Source: Reyranella sp. (lineage in GTDB: Bacteria > Pseudomonadota > Alphaproteobacteria > Reyranellales > Reyranellaceae). Taken from it: 39,082 nt of DNA. How positions within the stretch are numbered: position 1 is the stretch's first letter; each line of letters starts with the position of its first letter. Location of the stretch: NCBI GenBank assembly GCA_022844015.1, contig JALHMO010000059.1, positions 1 through 39,082 on the forward strand, in the 5' to 3' direction. Shown here piece after piece: positions 24,378 to 33,732 of this stretch. Position numbers and translations under genes: made by a program. The notes under the pieces were generated by a model. That model worked only from the letters and a program-made list of their open reading frames with translations. It did not search any database and was not told the origin of the DNA.

Positions 24378-24463
24378 AGGCGACCGACCTCGAACTCTTC
24401 GCAGGAGATGGTCAAGGCAGGTGGCGGAGCGGTGGCGCCGATGTCCTGGACATGACGTGGCAT
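24374..24463 (-). CDS. 29-residue small ORF coupled to the Lon-like protease
   Basis: ATG 24463 is preceded by AGGAGG at ideal spacing (AGGAGGTCGCCCC). It opens a 29-codon frame beginning MPRHVQDIGATAPPPALT and ending CEEFEVGRL; its TGA overlaps the GTG of the protease gene. It lies 70 bp downstream of the centre of the perfect FNR-type box, which puts a predicted start site about 28 bases before this ATG. It could be a real micropeptide (one Cys, acidic C-terminal half) or a leader that loads ribosomes onto the protease gene. No known family is recognised. Confidence 0.55.
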   Translation of the reverse strand: MPRHVQDIGATAPPPALTISCEEFEVGRL

Positions 24464-24525
24464 GGGGCGACCTCCTGGCACCATGGGAAAGCGCTTCACG
24501 AAATCATCGGCGATGTGGGCTTGCC

Positions 24526-24539
24526 TTGATTGAGATCAA
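24526..24539. promoter_or_regulatory. Perfect FixK/FNR-type box, divergent
   Basis: TTGATTGAGATCAA is an exact TTGAT-N4-ATCAA. It lies between the leftward 29-codon ORF / protease / usp-like operon (70 bp to the ORF start) and the rightward 43-residue membrane peptide gene (93 bp). Confidence 0.75.
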
Positions 24540-24625
24540 CGCACGTCGGGACCGCGTTGGCACAAGCATGATCCCGTGGTTCCGATCTTGATTCGACGCC
24601 CGGTGAATGGCAGCGGGAGGCAGCC

Positions 24626-24757
24626 ATGATGCTTCACAAGCGTATACTGCAGTGGCAGGCCGACCATCCCACGATCACCTGGACTCTGTGGGGAATCGTT
24701 TGGCTGCTCGTCATTGTCCTGTTGCTCAAGCCGGGCAGGCTGAGCGGCATGGCCTGA
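24626..24757 (+). CDS. 43-residue single-span membrane peptide
   Basis: ATG 24626 follows GGGAGGCAGCC, a strong ribosome binding site. The product begins MMLHKRILQWQADHP, continues with one hydrophobic helix (about residues 17-35, TWTLWGIVWLLVIVLLL) and ends KPGRLSGMA. The charge pattern suggests a small inner-membrane protein of the kind that modulates transporters or respiratory complexes. It is divergent from the protease operon and shares its perfect FNR-type box. It is too short for ordinary gene callers. The function is unknown. Confidence 0.65.
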   Translation: MMLHKRILQWQADHPTITWTLWGIVWLLVIVLLLKPGRLSGMA

Positions 24758-24809
24758 CGGCGCGCGTCGCGCGTCGCCGGGTGAGTTCCGGCTGCGCGCC
24801 GAGTTTCCG

Positions 24810-25049
24810 TCAATGCGCCGCGATGTAGCGGGCGAACTTCAGGAGCGAGCTCACCTTGCCGTAGTCGGCCTCCGGCACGGTCACGCCGAGTTGCTCGTGC
24901 GCGGCGATGACGAAGTTGAGGAAGTCCATCGAATCGAGGCCGATGTCGTTGCGCAGGTCGTCGTCCGGAGCCACGGTGGCAACGTCGAGGTCCGGCGCGA
25001 TGCCGCCCAGGATGGTGCGCAGCCTCGCTATGGTCTCGGCGTCGCTCAT
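24810..25049 (-). CDS. Acyl carrier protein-like protein
   Basis: The 79-residue acidic helical protein has the phosphopantetheine attachment motif GLDSMDF with Ser40, and a helix 3-4 region of ACP type. Its ATG overlaps the E2 stop (ATGA), making it the last gene of an acetate-CoA ligase / E1alpha / E1beta / E2 / ACP operon. An ACP here is unusual and suggests that acyl groups made by the complex are handed to, or carried on, a dedicated carrier. The other acyl-handling enzyme nearby is the ACP-FAAL-acyltransferase at 33733-36552. Confidence 0.88.
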   Translation of the reverse strand: MSDAETIARLRTILGGIAPDLDVATVAPDDDLRNDIGLDSMDFLNFVIAAHEQLGVTVPEADYGKVSSLLKFARYIAAH

Positions 25050-26227
25050 AGGGTCTCCGGCTTCTGCAGATGCCGATCGATGGCGGCCAGCAACCGGCTG
25101 CCGCCGGCGCCGTCGCTGGCGCGATGATCGGCGGCCAATGTAGCCTGCACCATGGGCCGCTGCCTGATCTCGCCGTCGACGATCGAGGCCGCCATGCGCG
25201 GCGCCCCAAAGCCCACGATCGCAAGTTGCGGCGGGTAGATGACGCCGAGCACGCTGTCGGCGCCGCGTTCCCCGAGGCTCGTGACCGTGACGGTCGGGTT
25301 CATCATTTCCGAGCCGCGGATGCGCGCGGTGCGCGCGCGCGTGACGAGGTCGCGCAGAGCGGCCATGGCCTGGTCCAGCGTGAGGCGATCGGCGTCGTGG
25401 ATGGCCGGCGCCATGAGGCCGCCGCCGCGCAGCGAGATTGCCCAGCCGACATGGATTGCCGATGAAAGCTTGGGGGCGTCGTCGATCCAGAATCCGTTGA
25501 GCTGCGGCACCTCGCGAAGGGCCAATGCGACCGCCTTGAGCAGGAGGGCTGCCGGCAACAGGCGGCGCCCGACGTCACGCCGGGCGTTCTCCTCCGCCAG
25601 CCATTCCGTTGCGCGCCCCAGGTCGATGGGCAGCGACAGGTAGTAGTGCGGGATCTCGCGCTTCGAGCGTGCCATGGCGGTGGCGATTGCCTGGCGCATG
25701 GCCGCCGGATCGAAGCCGCGCCGCGGCGCCACGATCGGTGCTCCCGCGACGGCCTCGACATCAGCGATGGTGATGGCGCCTCCCGGTCCGCTGCCGCCGA
25801 GACCGCGCACATCGACGCCGAGCTCGGCGGCACGGCGCGCCGCGGCCGGGGAAATGCGGGGTCGTTCTGCAGATCGCGGCGCCTCGCGGCGCGGCGGAAT
25901 TGGTCGGGTAGCCGGCGGCGCGGCTGCAGGAGACGCCGCGGTTGCCGGCGGTGCGACTGCAGGAGGCGGCCCGGCAGGGGCCTTTGCCGCTACCATCCCA
26001 TCGATGCGAGCCAGCACGGCGCCGACCGGCACCTCGGTGCCGACAGGCACGAGTATCTCGCTCAGGACACCCTGCTCGAAAACCTCGATCTCGAAGGCGC
26101 CCTTCTGGGTCTCGACGACGGCCAGGACATCGCCGCGTTCGATGTGGTCGCCGGGCTTCTTCAGCCACTCCACGACCGTGCCCTTGTCCATGTCGGCCCC
26201 CAGCGACGGCATGAGGAAGTCGCTCAA
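25046..26227 (-). CDS. Dihydrolipoamide acyltransferase (E2) of a 2-oxoacid dehydrogenase complex
   Basis: E2 carries acyl groups on lipoyl-lysine and transfers them to CoA. I place the start at TTG 26227, which overlaps the E1beta stop (TTGA) and has GGGAGG five bases before it; ATG 26212 is the alternative. The 393-residue product has one lipoyl domain (Lys42 in ETQKGAFEI), an Ala/Pro-rich linker, a peripheral-subunit-binding domain ([15 protein letters not shown]), and a CoA-dependent acyltransferase domain with the catalytic DHRASDG near the C terminus. No E3 (lipoamide dehydrogenase) gene is present. Pyruvate or acetoin are the likely substrates; sequence alone cannot decide. Confidence 0.92.
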   Translation of the reverse strand: MSDFLMPSLGADMDKGTVVEWLKKPGDHIERGDVLAVVETQKGAFEIEVFEQGVLSEILVPVGTEVPVGAVLARIDGMVAAKAPAGPPPAVAPPATAASPAAAPPATRPIPPRREAPRSAERPRISPAAARRAAELGVDVRGLGGSGPGGAITIADVEAVAGAPIVAPRRGFDPAAMRQAIATAMARSKREIPHYYLSLPIDLGRATEWLAEENARRDVGRRLLPAALLLKAVALALREVPQLNGFWIDDAPKLSSAIHVGWAISLRGGGLMAPAIHDADRLTLDQAMAALRDLVTRARTARIRGSEMMNPTVTVTSLGERGADSVLGVIYPPQLAIVGFGAPRMAASIVDGEIRQRPMVQATLAADHRASDGAGGSRLLAAIDRHLQKPETL

Positions 26228-27234
26228 GCCGTCCTCCCTTGCGGCCTCACCAGCTCGAGCGCGGCTGCACGGATGGTGTCGACCTGGGGGATGGCGGCAT
26301 CTTCGAGATGCTTGGGGTAGGGGATGGGCACCTCTGCGCCGCACAGGCGGGCCGGAGGAGCGTCGAGGTCGTAGAAAGCCTGCTCGGCCACGCGCGCGCA
26401 GATCTCGGCCGAGATGCCTCCCGAGCGCCAGCCCTCGTCGACGATCAAGGCGCGCCGCGTGCGCGCCACCGAGGCGATGATGGCCTCGTCGTCGAGCGGC
26501 CGCAGGGAACGAAGATCGATCACTTCCGCTTCGATCCCCGTGGCGGCGAGCTGCTCGGCCGCTGCCAGCGACTTGTGCAGGCTGGCGCCATAGGTGATGA
26601 CGCTGAGGTCCCGCCCCGGCCTGCGCACCACGGCTCCCGCGAGCGGTACCGGACCTGCATCCGCCTCGAGCTCACCCTCCATGTTGTAGAGGTTCACGTG
26701 CTCGAAGATCAGCACGGGATTGGGGTCCAGCAGGGCGCTCCACAGCATGCCGCGCGCATCCGCGAGCGTCGCCGGGGCGACGACCTTGAGGCCGGGAATG
26801 TGCGCGTACCAGCCTTCGAGGCTGTGCGAGTGCTGGGCGGCAAGCTGGCGCCCCGCTCCGGTCGCCATGCGGATCACCAGGGGAACGGCGAACTGCCCGC
26901 CGGACATGTGCGGGATGGTCGCCGCATTGTTGACGATCTGGTCGAGCGCCAGCAGGCTGAAATTGACGGTCATGATCTCGACGATCGGCCGCATTCCGGC
27001 CATGGCCGCGCCAATGCCGGCGCCGACGAAGGCGGATTCCGAGAGAGGCGTGTCGCGGATGCGCTCTTCCCCGAACTCCTGCAGCAGGCCCTTGGTCACG
27101 GCGTAGCAGCCGCCGTAGCGGCCGACATCCTCGCCCATCAGGAACACACGGTCGTCGCGCTTCAGCGCCTCGCGGATGGCCTGCCTGATCGCCTCGCGAT
27201 AGGTGGTCTTCTGTCGCTCCTGGGCCCCGGTCAT
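26224..27234 (-). CDS. 2-oxoacid (pyruvate/acetoin) dehydrogenase E1 beta subunit
   Basis: The 336-residue product starts at ATG 27234, overlapping the E1alpha stop. It shows [52 protein letters not shown] (the cofactor-site region), and the C-terminal transketolase domain with [11 protein letters not shown]. With E1alpha it forms the thiamine-diphosphate-dependent heterotetramer that decarboxylates a 2-oxoacid (or cleaves acetoin) and reductively acylates E2. It is part of a five-gene operon behind the box at 30044-30057. Confidence 0.93.
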   Translation of the reverse strand: MTGAQERQKTTYREAIRQAIREALKRDDRVFLMGEDVGRYGGCYAVTKGLLQEFGEERIRDTPLSESAFVGAGIGAAMAGMRPIVEIMTVNFSLLALDQIVNNAATIPHMSGGQFAVPLVIRMATGAGRQLAAQHSHSLEGWYAHIPGLKVVAPATLADARGMLWSALLDPNPVLIFEHVNLYNMEGELEADAGPVPLAGAVVRRPGRDLSVITYGASLHKSLAAAEQLAATGIEAEVIDLRSLRPLDDEAIIASVARTRRALIVDEGWRSGGISAEICARVAEQAFYDLDAPPARLCGAEVPIPYPKHLEDAAIPQVDTIRAAALELVRPQGRTA

Positions 27235-28213
27235 GTCGGCACCGCATCCATGAGCGTGTAGCGGCAGAGATCGGTCACCGGCTCCCAGGAACCCTCGTCG
27301 GCGAAGGCTACGGCGGCATCGACCTCGGCCGCAGCCTTGTTCTCCAGTTCCACGATGTCCTCGCGGTGAAGCAGCCCGCAGGCAACGGCCCACTCGCCGA
27401 AGCGCTCGATGGGGTCGCGCTCCTTCCAGCGCTCGACCTCGGACTTGTCGCGATAGAGCTGGGAATCGAACATTGAGTGGGCACGGAAGCGATAGGTCAT
27501 GCATTCGAGGAACTGCGGACCGGCGCCCGCCCGGATGCGCTCCAGGGCCTTGCGGGTGGTGGCCTCGACGGCGACGACATCCATGCCGTCCACACGGTGC
27601 GAGTCGATGCGATACGCCTCGGCCTTGCGATGGATGTCGGTCTCGGACTCGGTGCGCTCGACTGCGCTGCCCATTGCATAGAGGTTGTTCTCGCAGACGA
27701 ACAGCACGGGCAGCTTCCACACCGCCGCGAGGTTGAGGGACTCGTGGAACTCGCCCTCGGCGACGGCCCCCTCGCCGAACAGGCACGCGGCTACCCCGGA
27801 ACCCTTGCGCATCTTCTCGGCGAGGCCCAATCCCACAGCGAGCGGCAGGCCTCCGCCCACGATCGCATTGCCGCCGTAGAAGCGGGTCGACCGGTCGAAG
27901 ATGTGCATGGAGCCGCCGCGGCCTCGGCTCGTGCCGGTCGACTTGCCGTACATTTCCGCCATCAGCGGCCCCATCGGGATGCCGCGCGCCAGGGCGTGGC
28001 CGTGCTCCCGGTAGGTGGCGACAATGCTGTCGTCGGCCGACAGGGCGCCGACCACGCCGACGGCGTTCGCCTCCTCGCCGATGTAGAGATGGAGAAAGCC
28101 GCGGATCTTCTGCTGGGTATAGAGTTCCGCGCACTTCTCCTCAAACCGGCGGATGCGCAGCATCTGTCCCAGCAGATGGCGGGCATGGTTGCGGTCGAGA
28201 TGCGGCTTGGCTG

Positions 28214-28217
<4 letters not shown>
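27231..28217 (-). CDS. 2-oxoacid (pyruvate/acetoin) dehydrogenase E1 alpha subunit
   Basis: The 328-residue subunit has [21 protein letters not shown] near the start, [21 protein letters not shown], and the thiamine-diphosphate motif starting [13 protein letters not shown] and ending ENN (G-(D/E)-G-x(n)-N-N). The phosphorylation-loop-like RFRAHSMFD follows. Its ATG overlaps the stop of the acetate-CoA ligase gene, so all five genes are chained by 4-bp overlaps and are probably made in fixed proportion. Confidence 0.93.
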
Positions 28218-29974
<1,757 letters not shown>

Positions 29975-30011
29975 CAGAGTGACAGCATCCGTCCGGCCAG
30001 GCACCTTGACC

Positions 30012-30025
30012 TTGACCTGTCTCAA
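30012..30025. promoter_or_regulatory. FixK-type box, acsA-proximal
   Basis: TTGACCTGTCTCAA fits TTGA-N6-TCAA. The centre is 44 bp from the acsA ATG and 32 bp from the perfect box at 30044-30057, the same geometry as the pair at 20294 and 20327. Confidence 0.5.
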
Positions 30026-30043
30026 ATGCCGGAATCGACGGTC

Positions 30044-30057
30044 TTGATCGATATCAA
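30044..30057. promoter_or_regulatory. Perfect FixK/FNR-type box between acsA operon and usp
   Basis: TTGATCGATATCAA is an exact, fully palindromic TTGAT-N4-ATCAA. The centre is 76 bp before the acsA ATG and 60 bp before the usp ATG at 30111, so both divergent promoters could be activated from -41.5 with leaders of about 35 and 19 nucleotides. Confidence 0.8.
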
Positions 30058-30110
30058 GTACTGGATCTCGTCAACGGGCGCAGCATGTCGCCACTCCGAG
30101 GAGTATCGAG

Positions 30111-30956
30111 ATGACACCGCCTGCAAGCCTCATGGTCCGCCTCGCCGTGGGCACTCCCAACGATGCATTGCTCGCGCTGACGGCCGATCTGGCAGCCCGC
30201 CTCGAGGTGGGCAGGGTGATCGGCATCAGTGCGCGCCGACCCGTCCAGGTCTACGGCAGCCCCGAGGTGTATGTGCCGCCGGAGCTGGTGACGGACCGCG
30301 AGCAGGTCGAGCGCGAGTTGAAGACGGCGGAAGAGGAGTTCCGATCAGCGTTCGAAGGAAAGGCGGCCGCGGTCGAGTGGCGGTCGACGGTCGTCATCTA
30401 CGGGTCGATTGCCGACTACGTGGCCGAGCAGATGCGGGCAGCCGACCTCCTGGTCACCGCCGCTCATGAAGGCGGCGCGCTCCTCGACGGGTCGCGATAC
30501 GTCAATGTTACCGACCTGGTCTTGCGCGCCGGGAGACCCGTGCTGATTGCCGCCTCGACCCAGGGCAAGCTCGACCTGCGGACCGTCGTCGTCGGTTGGA
30601 AGGATACCCGGGAGGCGCGTCGGGCCGTGCAGGACGCCTTGCCCCTGCTTCGGCTCGCCGAGCGGGTTGTCGTGGTCGAGATCGCTGAGTCGGACAATCT
30701 TGCCGATGCCCACGGGCGCACCCAGGATGTCGCCGGCTGGCTGACCTGCCATGGAATCGCGGCGTCCGCGCGTGCAGTCGAGGCAACAACTGGCGACGCC
30801 GCGCAGCTCCGCGACATCGTCAGTGACCTCGAGCTGGACGCCGGGCTGCTCGTCGGCGGCGCCTACGGCCATACGCGCCTGCGCGAATGGGTGCTGGGCG
30901 GCGTGACGCGAGATTTCCTGCTGCAACCGGTTCGCTGCTCGTTCGTGTCTCACTGA
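30111..30956 (+). CDS. Universal stress protein, tandem UspA domains
   Basis: The 281-residue protein resembles the product at 11205-12029 throughout: an early GTPNDALLALTADLAARLEVGRVIGI and a second domain beginning VVVGWKDTREARRAVQDALPLL. It ends with the nucleotide motif GAYGHTRLREWVLGGVTRDFL and a similar C-terminal VSH. The leader CCGAGGAGTATCGAG provides a good ribosome binding site. It is divergent from acsA across a perfect FNR-type box. Its 3' end overlaps the convergent metallo-hydrolase gene by 7 bp. Confidence 0.93.
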   Translation: MTPPASLMVRLAVGTPNDALLALTADLAARLEVGRVIGISARRPVQVYGSPEVYVPPELVTDREQVERELKTAEEEFRSAFEGKAAAVEWRSTVVIYGSIADYVAEQMRAADLLVTAAHEGGALLDGSRYVNVTDLVLRAGRPVLIAASTQGKLDLRTVVVGWKDTREARRAVQDALPLLRLAERVVVVEIAESDNLADAHGRTQDVAGWLTCHGIAASARAVEATTGDAAQLRDIVSDLELDAGLLVGGAYGHTRLREWVLGGVTRDFLLQPVRCSFVSH

Positions 30957-32602
30957 CCGCTGGGCGCCGCCCGTCGTGCCGGCGAGTCGCTGCGCCTGCC
31001 CGCCCGGTGAGAGCCGATCAGACGTCGAACCTCGTCCAGCAGCTGCTGGCGACGGCGGTCGTCGCTCTCCTGCCGCAGCGCGTTGCGCAGGTCGAGCAGC
31101 GCCGCGGCATAGTCGTTGTGCCAGTCCCGCGACGCGCTCGCCTGCGCCGGAGCGAGGCGCGGTGCGGCGGCGGCCTGCGACGGGACGGCTTGCCATCGAC
31201 CGTCGTGGAAGACGACGTCGAACGCCTGATCGAGGTCTGGTATCGGTATGCGCGAGCGCTCCAGCCCTGCCGCCGAGAGGCTGCCGGCGAGACCCTGCAG
31301 GGCGTCGGGCTCGCCGTGCACCAGCAGCGCCGAGCCGAGCGTCGCGAGAAGCGGCCGCGCCCACTCGACCAGTTCGTCGCGGTCGGCATGGCCGGAGTAC
31401 GAATCGATGGCGCGGATGCGTGCCTTCACGTTGATTTCCTCGCCGTGAATGCGCACGCGGGGCACGCCCTCGCGAATGAGAGCGCCCAGCGTGCCGGGCG
31501 CCTGGTATCCGACGAACAGCACCGTCGAGTCCGGCCGCCATAGGTGGTCCTTGAGATGATGCTTCACGCGTCCGGCCTCGCACATGCCGGACCCGGCCAG
31601 GACGACGGCGCCGCCATGGATGCGGCCGATCGCCTTGCTCTGCTCGACCGTCTCGGTCAGCCGGAAGTCGCCGCCCGTGAAGACCGTCCCGTCAGCGCCG
31701 CGCTCCAGGGCACGGCGATGACGGCGAAACACCTCGGTCGTACGGCCCGCGAGCGGAGAATCCAGGAAGACCGGGATCGCTCCCAGCTCGCCGTCGCGCC
31801 TGAGGCGGGCGATGTCGTCGAGTATCTCCTGGGTGCGCTCCACGGCGAACACCGGAATGATGAGATTGCCGCCTGCCTTGAGTGCGTCGCGCAGCTCGCG
31901 TCCGAGCAGGGCCCGGCGCTCGGTCTCGCTCAGGCGCTGCCGCAGGCGATCGCCGTAGGTCGACTCCAGCAGGAGAATGTCACAGGGATCGGGCATCGAC
32001 GGATCGGGTTGAAGGGCTTTCTCCCGTGGTCCGATGTCTCCCGAGAAGACAAGTCGCAGCGGTTGCGGCCTGCTGTCGACCTCCACCTCGACGAAGGCGC
32101 TGCCCAGGATGTGGCCGGCGTTGCGCAGGCGCGCGCGCACGCCCTTCAGGGGCTCGAACCAGGAATCGTAGCCCTGCACGGCGAGCTGCGAGAGCGAGGC
32201 CTCGGCATCGATGCGGGTATAGATGGGGGCGACGGGCGGCTCTCCCCGCCGGCTGTTGCGCCGGTTCAGCCGGTCGACGTCGCCCTCCTGGATGGCGCCG
32301 GCATCGGGCAGGAGCCAGTGCAGGAGGTCGCGGGTGGCCTCCGTTGTCCACGCCTTGCCGCGAAAGCCCGCCAGGGCGAGCTTGGGGAACAGGCCTGTGT
32401 GATCGATGTGGGCATGGGTCAGCAGCACTGCCTCGATGGCGGAGGCGTCGAAGGGAAAGCGACGGTAGTTCAGGGTGCGCAACGACTTAGGACCCTGGAA
32501 CATGCCGCATTCGATCAGCAGTTCGCCGTGCGGCGTGACCAGCCGATGGCAGGAGCCGGTCACCGTGCCGGCGGCGCCGTGGATGTGCAGCGAGATACTC
32601 AT
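30950..32602 (-). CDS. Metallo-beta-lactamase/beta-CASP RNase-like protein
   Basis: The 550-residue protein has the zinc motif HAHIDH (His63, His65, Asp67, His68), NAGHILGSAF, FSGDIG and ESTYGDR, then a beta-CASP domain and an RMMBL-type C-terminal segment (GSGMCEAGRVKHHL, YSGHADRDEL). These are hallmarks of CPSF73/RNase J-like nucleases acting on RNA. The last ~90 residues (after DGRWQAVPS) are an unusual Ala/Arg-rich helical tail. It may process or degrade RNA as cells enter arrest. It is divergent from the hibernation-factor gene, and a FixK-type box lies only 40 bp before its ATG. Confidence 0.9.
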   Translation of the reverse strand: MSISLHIHGAAGTVTGSCHRLVTPHGELLIECGMFQGPKSLRTLNYRRFPFDASAIEAVLLTHAHIDHTGLFPKLALAGFRGKAWTTEATRDLLHWLLPDAGAIQEGDVDRLNRRNSRRGEPPVAPIYTRIDAEASLSQLAVQGYDSWFEPLKGVRARLRNAGHILGSAFVEVEVDSRPQPLRLVFSGDIGPREKALQPDPSMPDPCDILLLESTYGDRLRQRLSETERRALLGRELRDALKAGGNLIIPVFAVERTQEILDDIARLRRDGELGAIPVFLDSPLAGRTTEVFRRHRRALERGADGTVFTGGDFRLTETVEQSKAIGRIHGGAVVLAGSGMCEAGRVKHHLKDHLWRPDSTVLFVGYQAPGTLGALIREGVPRVRIHGEEINVKARIRAIDSYSGHADRDELVEWARPLLATLGSALLVHGEPDALQGLAGSLSAAGLERSRIPIPDLDQAFDVVFHDGRWQAVPSQAAAAPRLAPAQASASRDWHNDYAAALLDLRNALRQESDDRRRQQLLDEVRRLIGSHRAGRRSDSPARRAAPSGQ

Positions 32603-32635
32603 GGTTTCAGCCTAGCCCCGACGATCGCGGCGGGC

Positions 32636-32649
32636 TTGATGCGGGTCAA
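32636..32649. promoter_or_regulatory. FixK-type box, metallo-hydrolase-proximal
   Basis: TTGATGCGGGTCAA differs from TTGAT-N4-ATCAA at one base. The centre is 40 bp from the metallo-hydrolase ATG, so activation from -41.5 would start transcription at the start codon itself. Confidence 0.6.
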
Positions 32650-32734
32650 GGCGCAACCGGGCGGGCACGCAGGCACTGCCCCCGAAACGGACGGATCCGC
32701 CTGTGAACGCGAGATTCATGATCACGCCCGGAGC

Positions 32735-32748
32735 TTGACCTGCCTCAA
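32735..32748. promoter_or_regulatory. FixK-type box upstream of the hibernation-factor gene
   Basis: TTGACCTGCCTCAA fits TTGA-N6-TCAA and is nearly identical to 30012-30025. The centre is 61 bp before the GTG at 32803, implying a leader of about 20 nucleotides. Confidence 0.55.
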
Positions 32749-32802
32749 GTGCAGGGGCGGCTGCCGCCGGCAGACTGACCTTGTTCGAGAGGAGAGCGTG
32801 CC

Positions 32803-33387
32803 GTGCCGTCCTGGCTTCAGATCACTTTTCGCAGTATCGATGCCTCTGCCGCCGTGGAGGCCAAGATTCGCGAGCGCGCCCGCGAGCTCGAGCAATTCTA
32901 CGATCGCATCGTGAGTTGCCGCGTCGTCATCGAGGCGCCCGACCGGCACCGCCACGGCGATCTCTACCACGTCCGCGTCGACCTCAAGGTCCCGGGCAAG
33001 GAGATCGTGGTGAAGCGCGATCCGCCCGATCGCCATGCCCACGAGGACATCTACGTCGCGGTGCGCGATTGCTTCGATGCCGTGCGGCGACAGCTCGAGG
33101 ATCATGTTCGCCGCCGGCGCGGCGACGTGAAGGCGCACGATGTTCCCGCCCATGGCAAGGTGGCGAGCCTCATGGCCGAGCGCGACTACGGGTTCATCGA
33201 TGCGAGCGACGGCGTCGAGGTTTATTTCCATCGCAACGCCGTCGCCAATGGCGGGTTCGAGAAGCTCGCGGTCGGGGACGAGGTCCGGTTCTCCCTCCAT
33301 CCGGGAGAGGGCGAGAAGGGCCCGCAGGCGAGCAACGTCGTGGCCGTCGGCAAGCATCATCTGCCGCCGGCCAGGAGTCACTCGTGA
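32803..33387 (+). CDS. HPF/RaiA-like ribosome hibernation factor fused to a cold-shock domain
   Basis: The 194-residue product starts at GTG 32803 after GAGGAG. Residues 1-105 match the HPF/RaiA (S30AE) fold: MPSWLQITFRSIDASAAVEAKIRERARELE, then KEIVVKRDPPDRHAHEDIYVAVRDCFDAVRRQLE. Residues 118-185 are a cold-shock domain with both RNA-binding strands (DYGFIDASDG and VYFHRNAV). Classic short HPFs lack this part; long HPFs instead carry a dimerisation domain. The factor probably binds idle 30S subunits, with the CSD adding RNA contact. A FixK-type box drives it, and a small membrane protein gene follows by 78 bp. Confidence 0.9.
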   Translation: MPSWLQITFRSIDASAAVEAKIRERARELEQFYDRIVSCRVVIEAPDRHRHGDLYHVRVDLKVPGKEIVVKRDPPDRHAHEDIYVAVRDCFDAVRRQLEDHVRRRRGDVKAHDVPAHGKVASLMAERDYGFIDASDGVEVYFHRNAVANGGFEKLAVGDEVRFSLHPGEGEKGPQASNVVAVGKHHLPPARSHS

Positions 33388-33465
33388 GGCAATGATCAAG
33401 GCCAGGTGCCTCGCCAAGGCTTGGATCGTCGTTGCCGGCGGCGCTCGCGCACAGAGGAGGACGAC

Positions 33466-33696
33466 ATGCGAATTCATGGCATCGTTGCGCTTGCGATCTC
33501 CGGAATGCTTGTGGCGGCCTTTCATATCCTTCCGCCGGCGCCCGAGCTCGGCGTGACGCCGGAAATGTTCAACTGGGGTTCAGGGTGGGCCGGCTGGGCC
33601 TTCGGCTTCATCGTCTCCACCCTGATCCTGACTGCCGTCATCATGACGGTGATCCACCTCGTGCGTTGGCTGAGGGGGCTGCGGGACTTGACCTAG
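33466..33696 (+). CDS. Small two-span membrane protein of unknown function
   Basis: ATG 33466 has an excellent AGAGGAGG site five bases upstream; the longer frame from 33406 is unsupported. The 76-residue product has a hydrophobic N-terminal segment (about 3-19, possibly an uncleaved signal) and a stronger span at about 38-61, ending in RWLRGLRDLT. It lies downstream of the hibernation-factor gene on the same strand and may share its transcript. I recognise no family. Confidence 0.7.
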   Translation: MRIHGIVALAISGMLVAAFHILPPAPELGVTPEMFNWGSGWAGWAFGFIVSTLILTAVIMTVIHLVRWLRGLRDLT

Positions 33697-33732
33697 CGGC
33701 CCCTGCACGGCCGATGTGAACGGGGGACGGCG

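Noticed and set aside
24578..24596. TTGATTCGACGCCC as another FNR-type site near 24.58 kb.
   Set aside because: Only one half-site fits; the second half lacks CAA.
32640..32740. A 35-codon leftward ORF (ATG near 32719) upstream of the metallo-hydrolase.
   Set aside because: It has no ribosome binding site, contains a FixK-type box and has random-looking composition.
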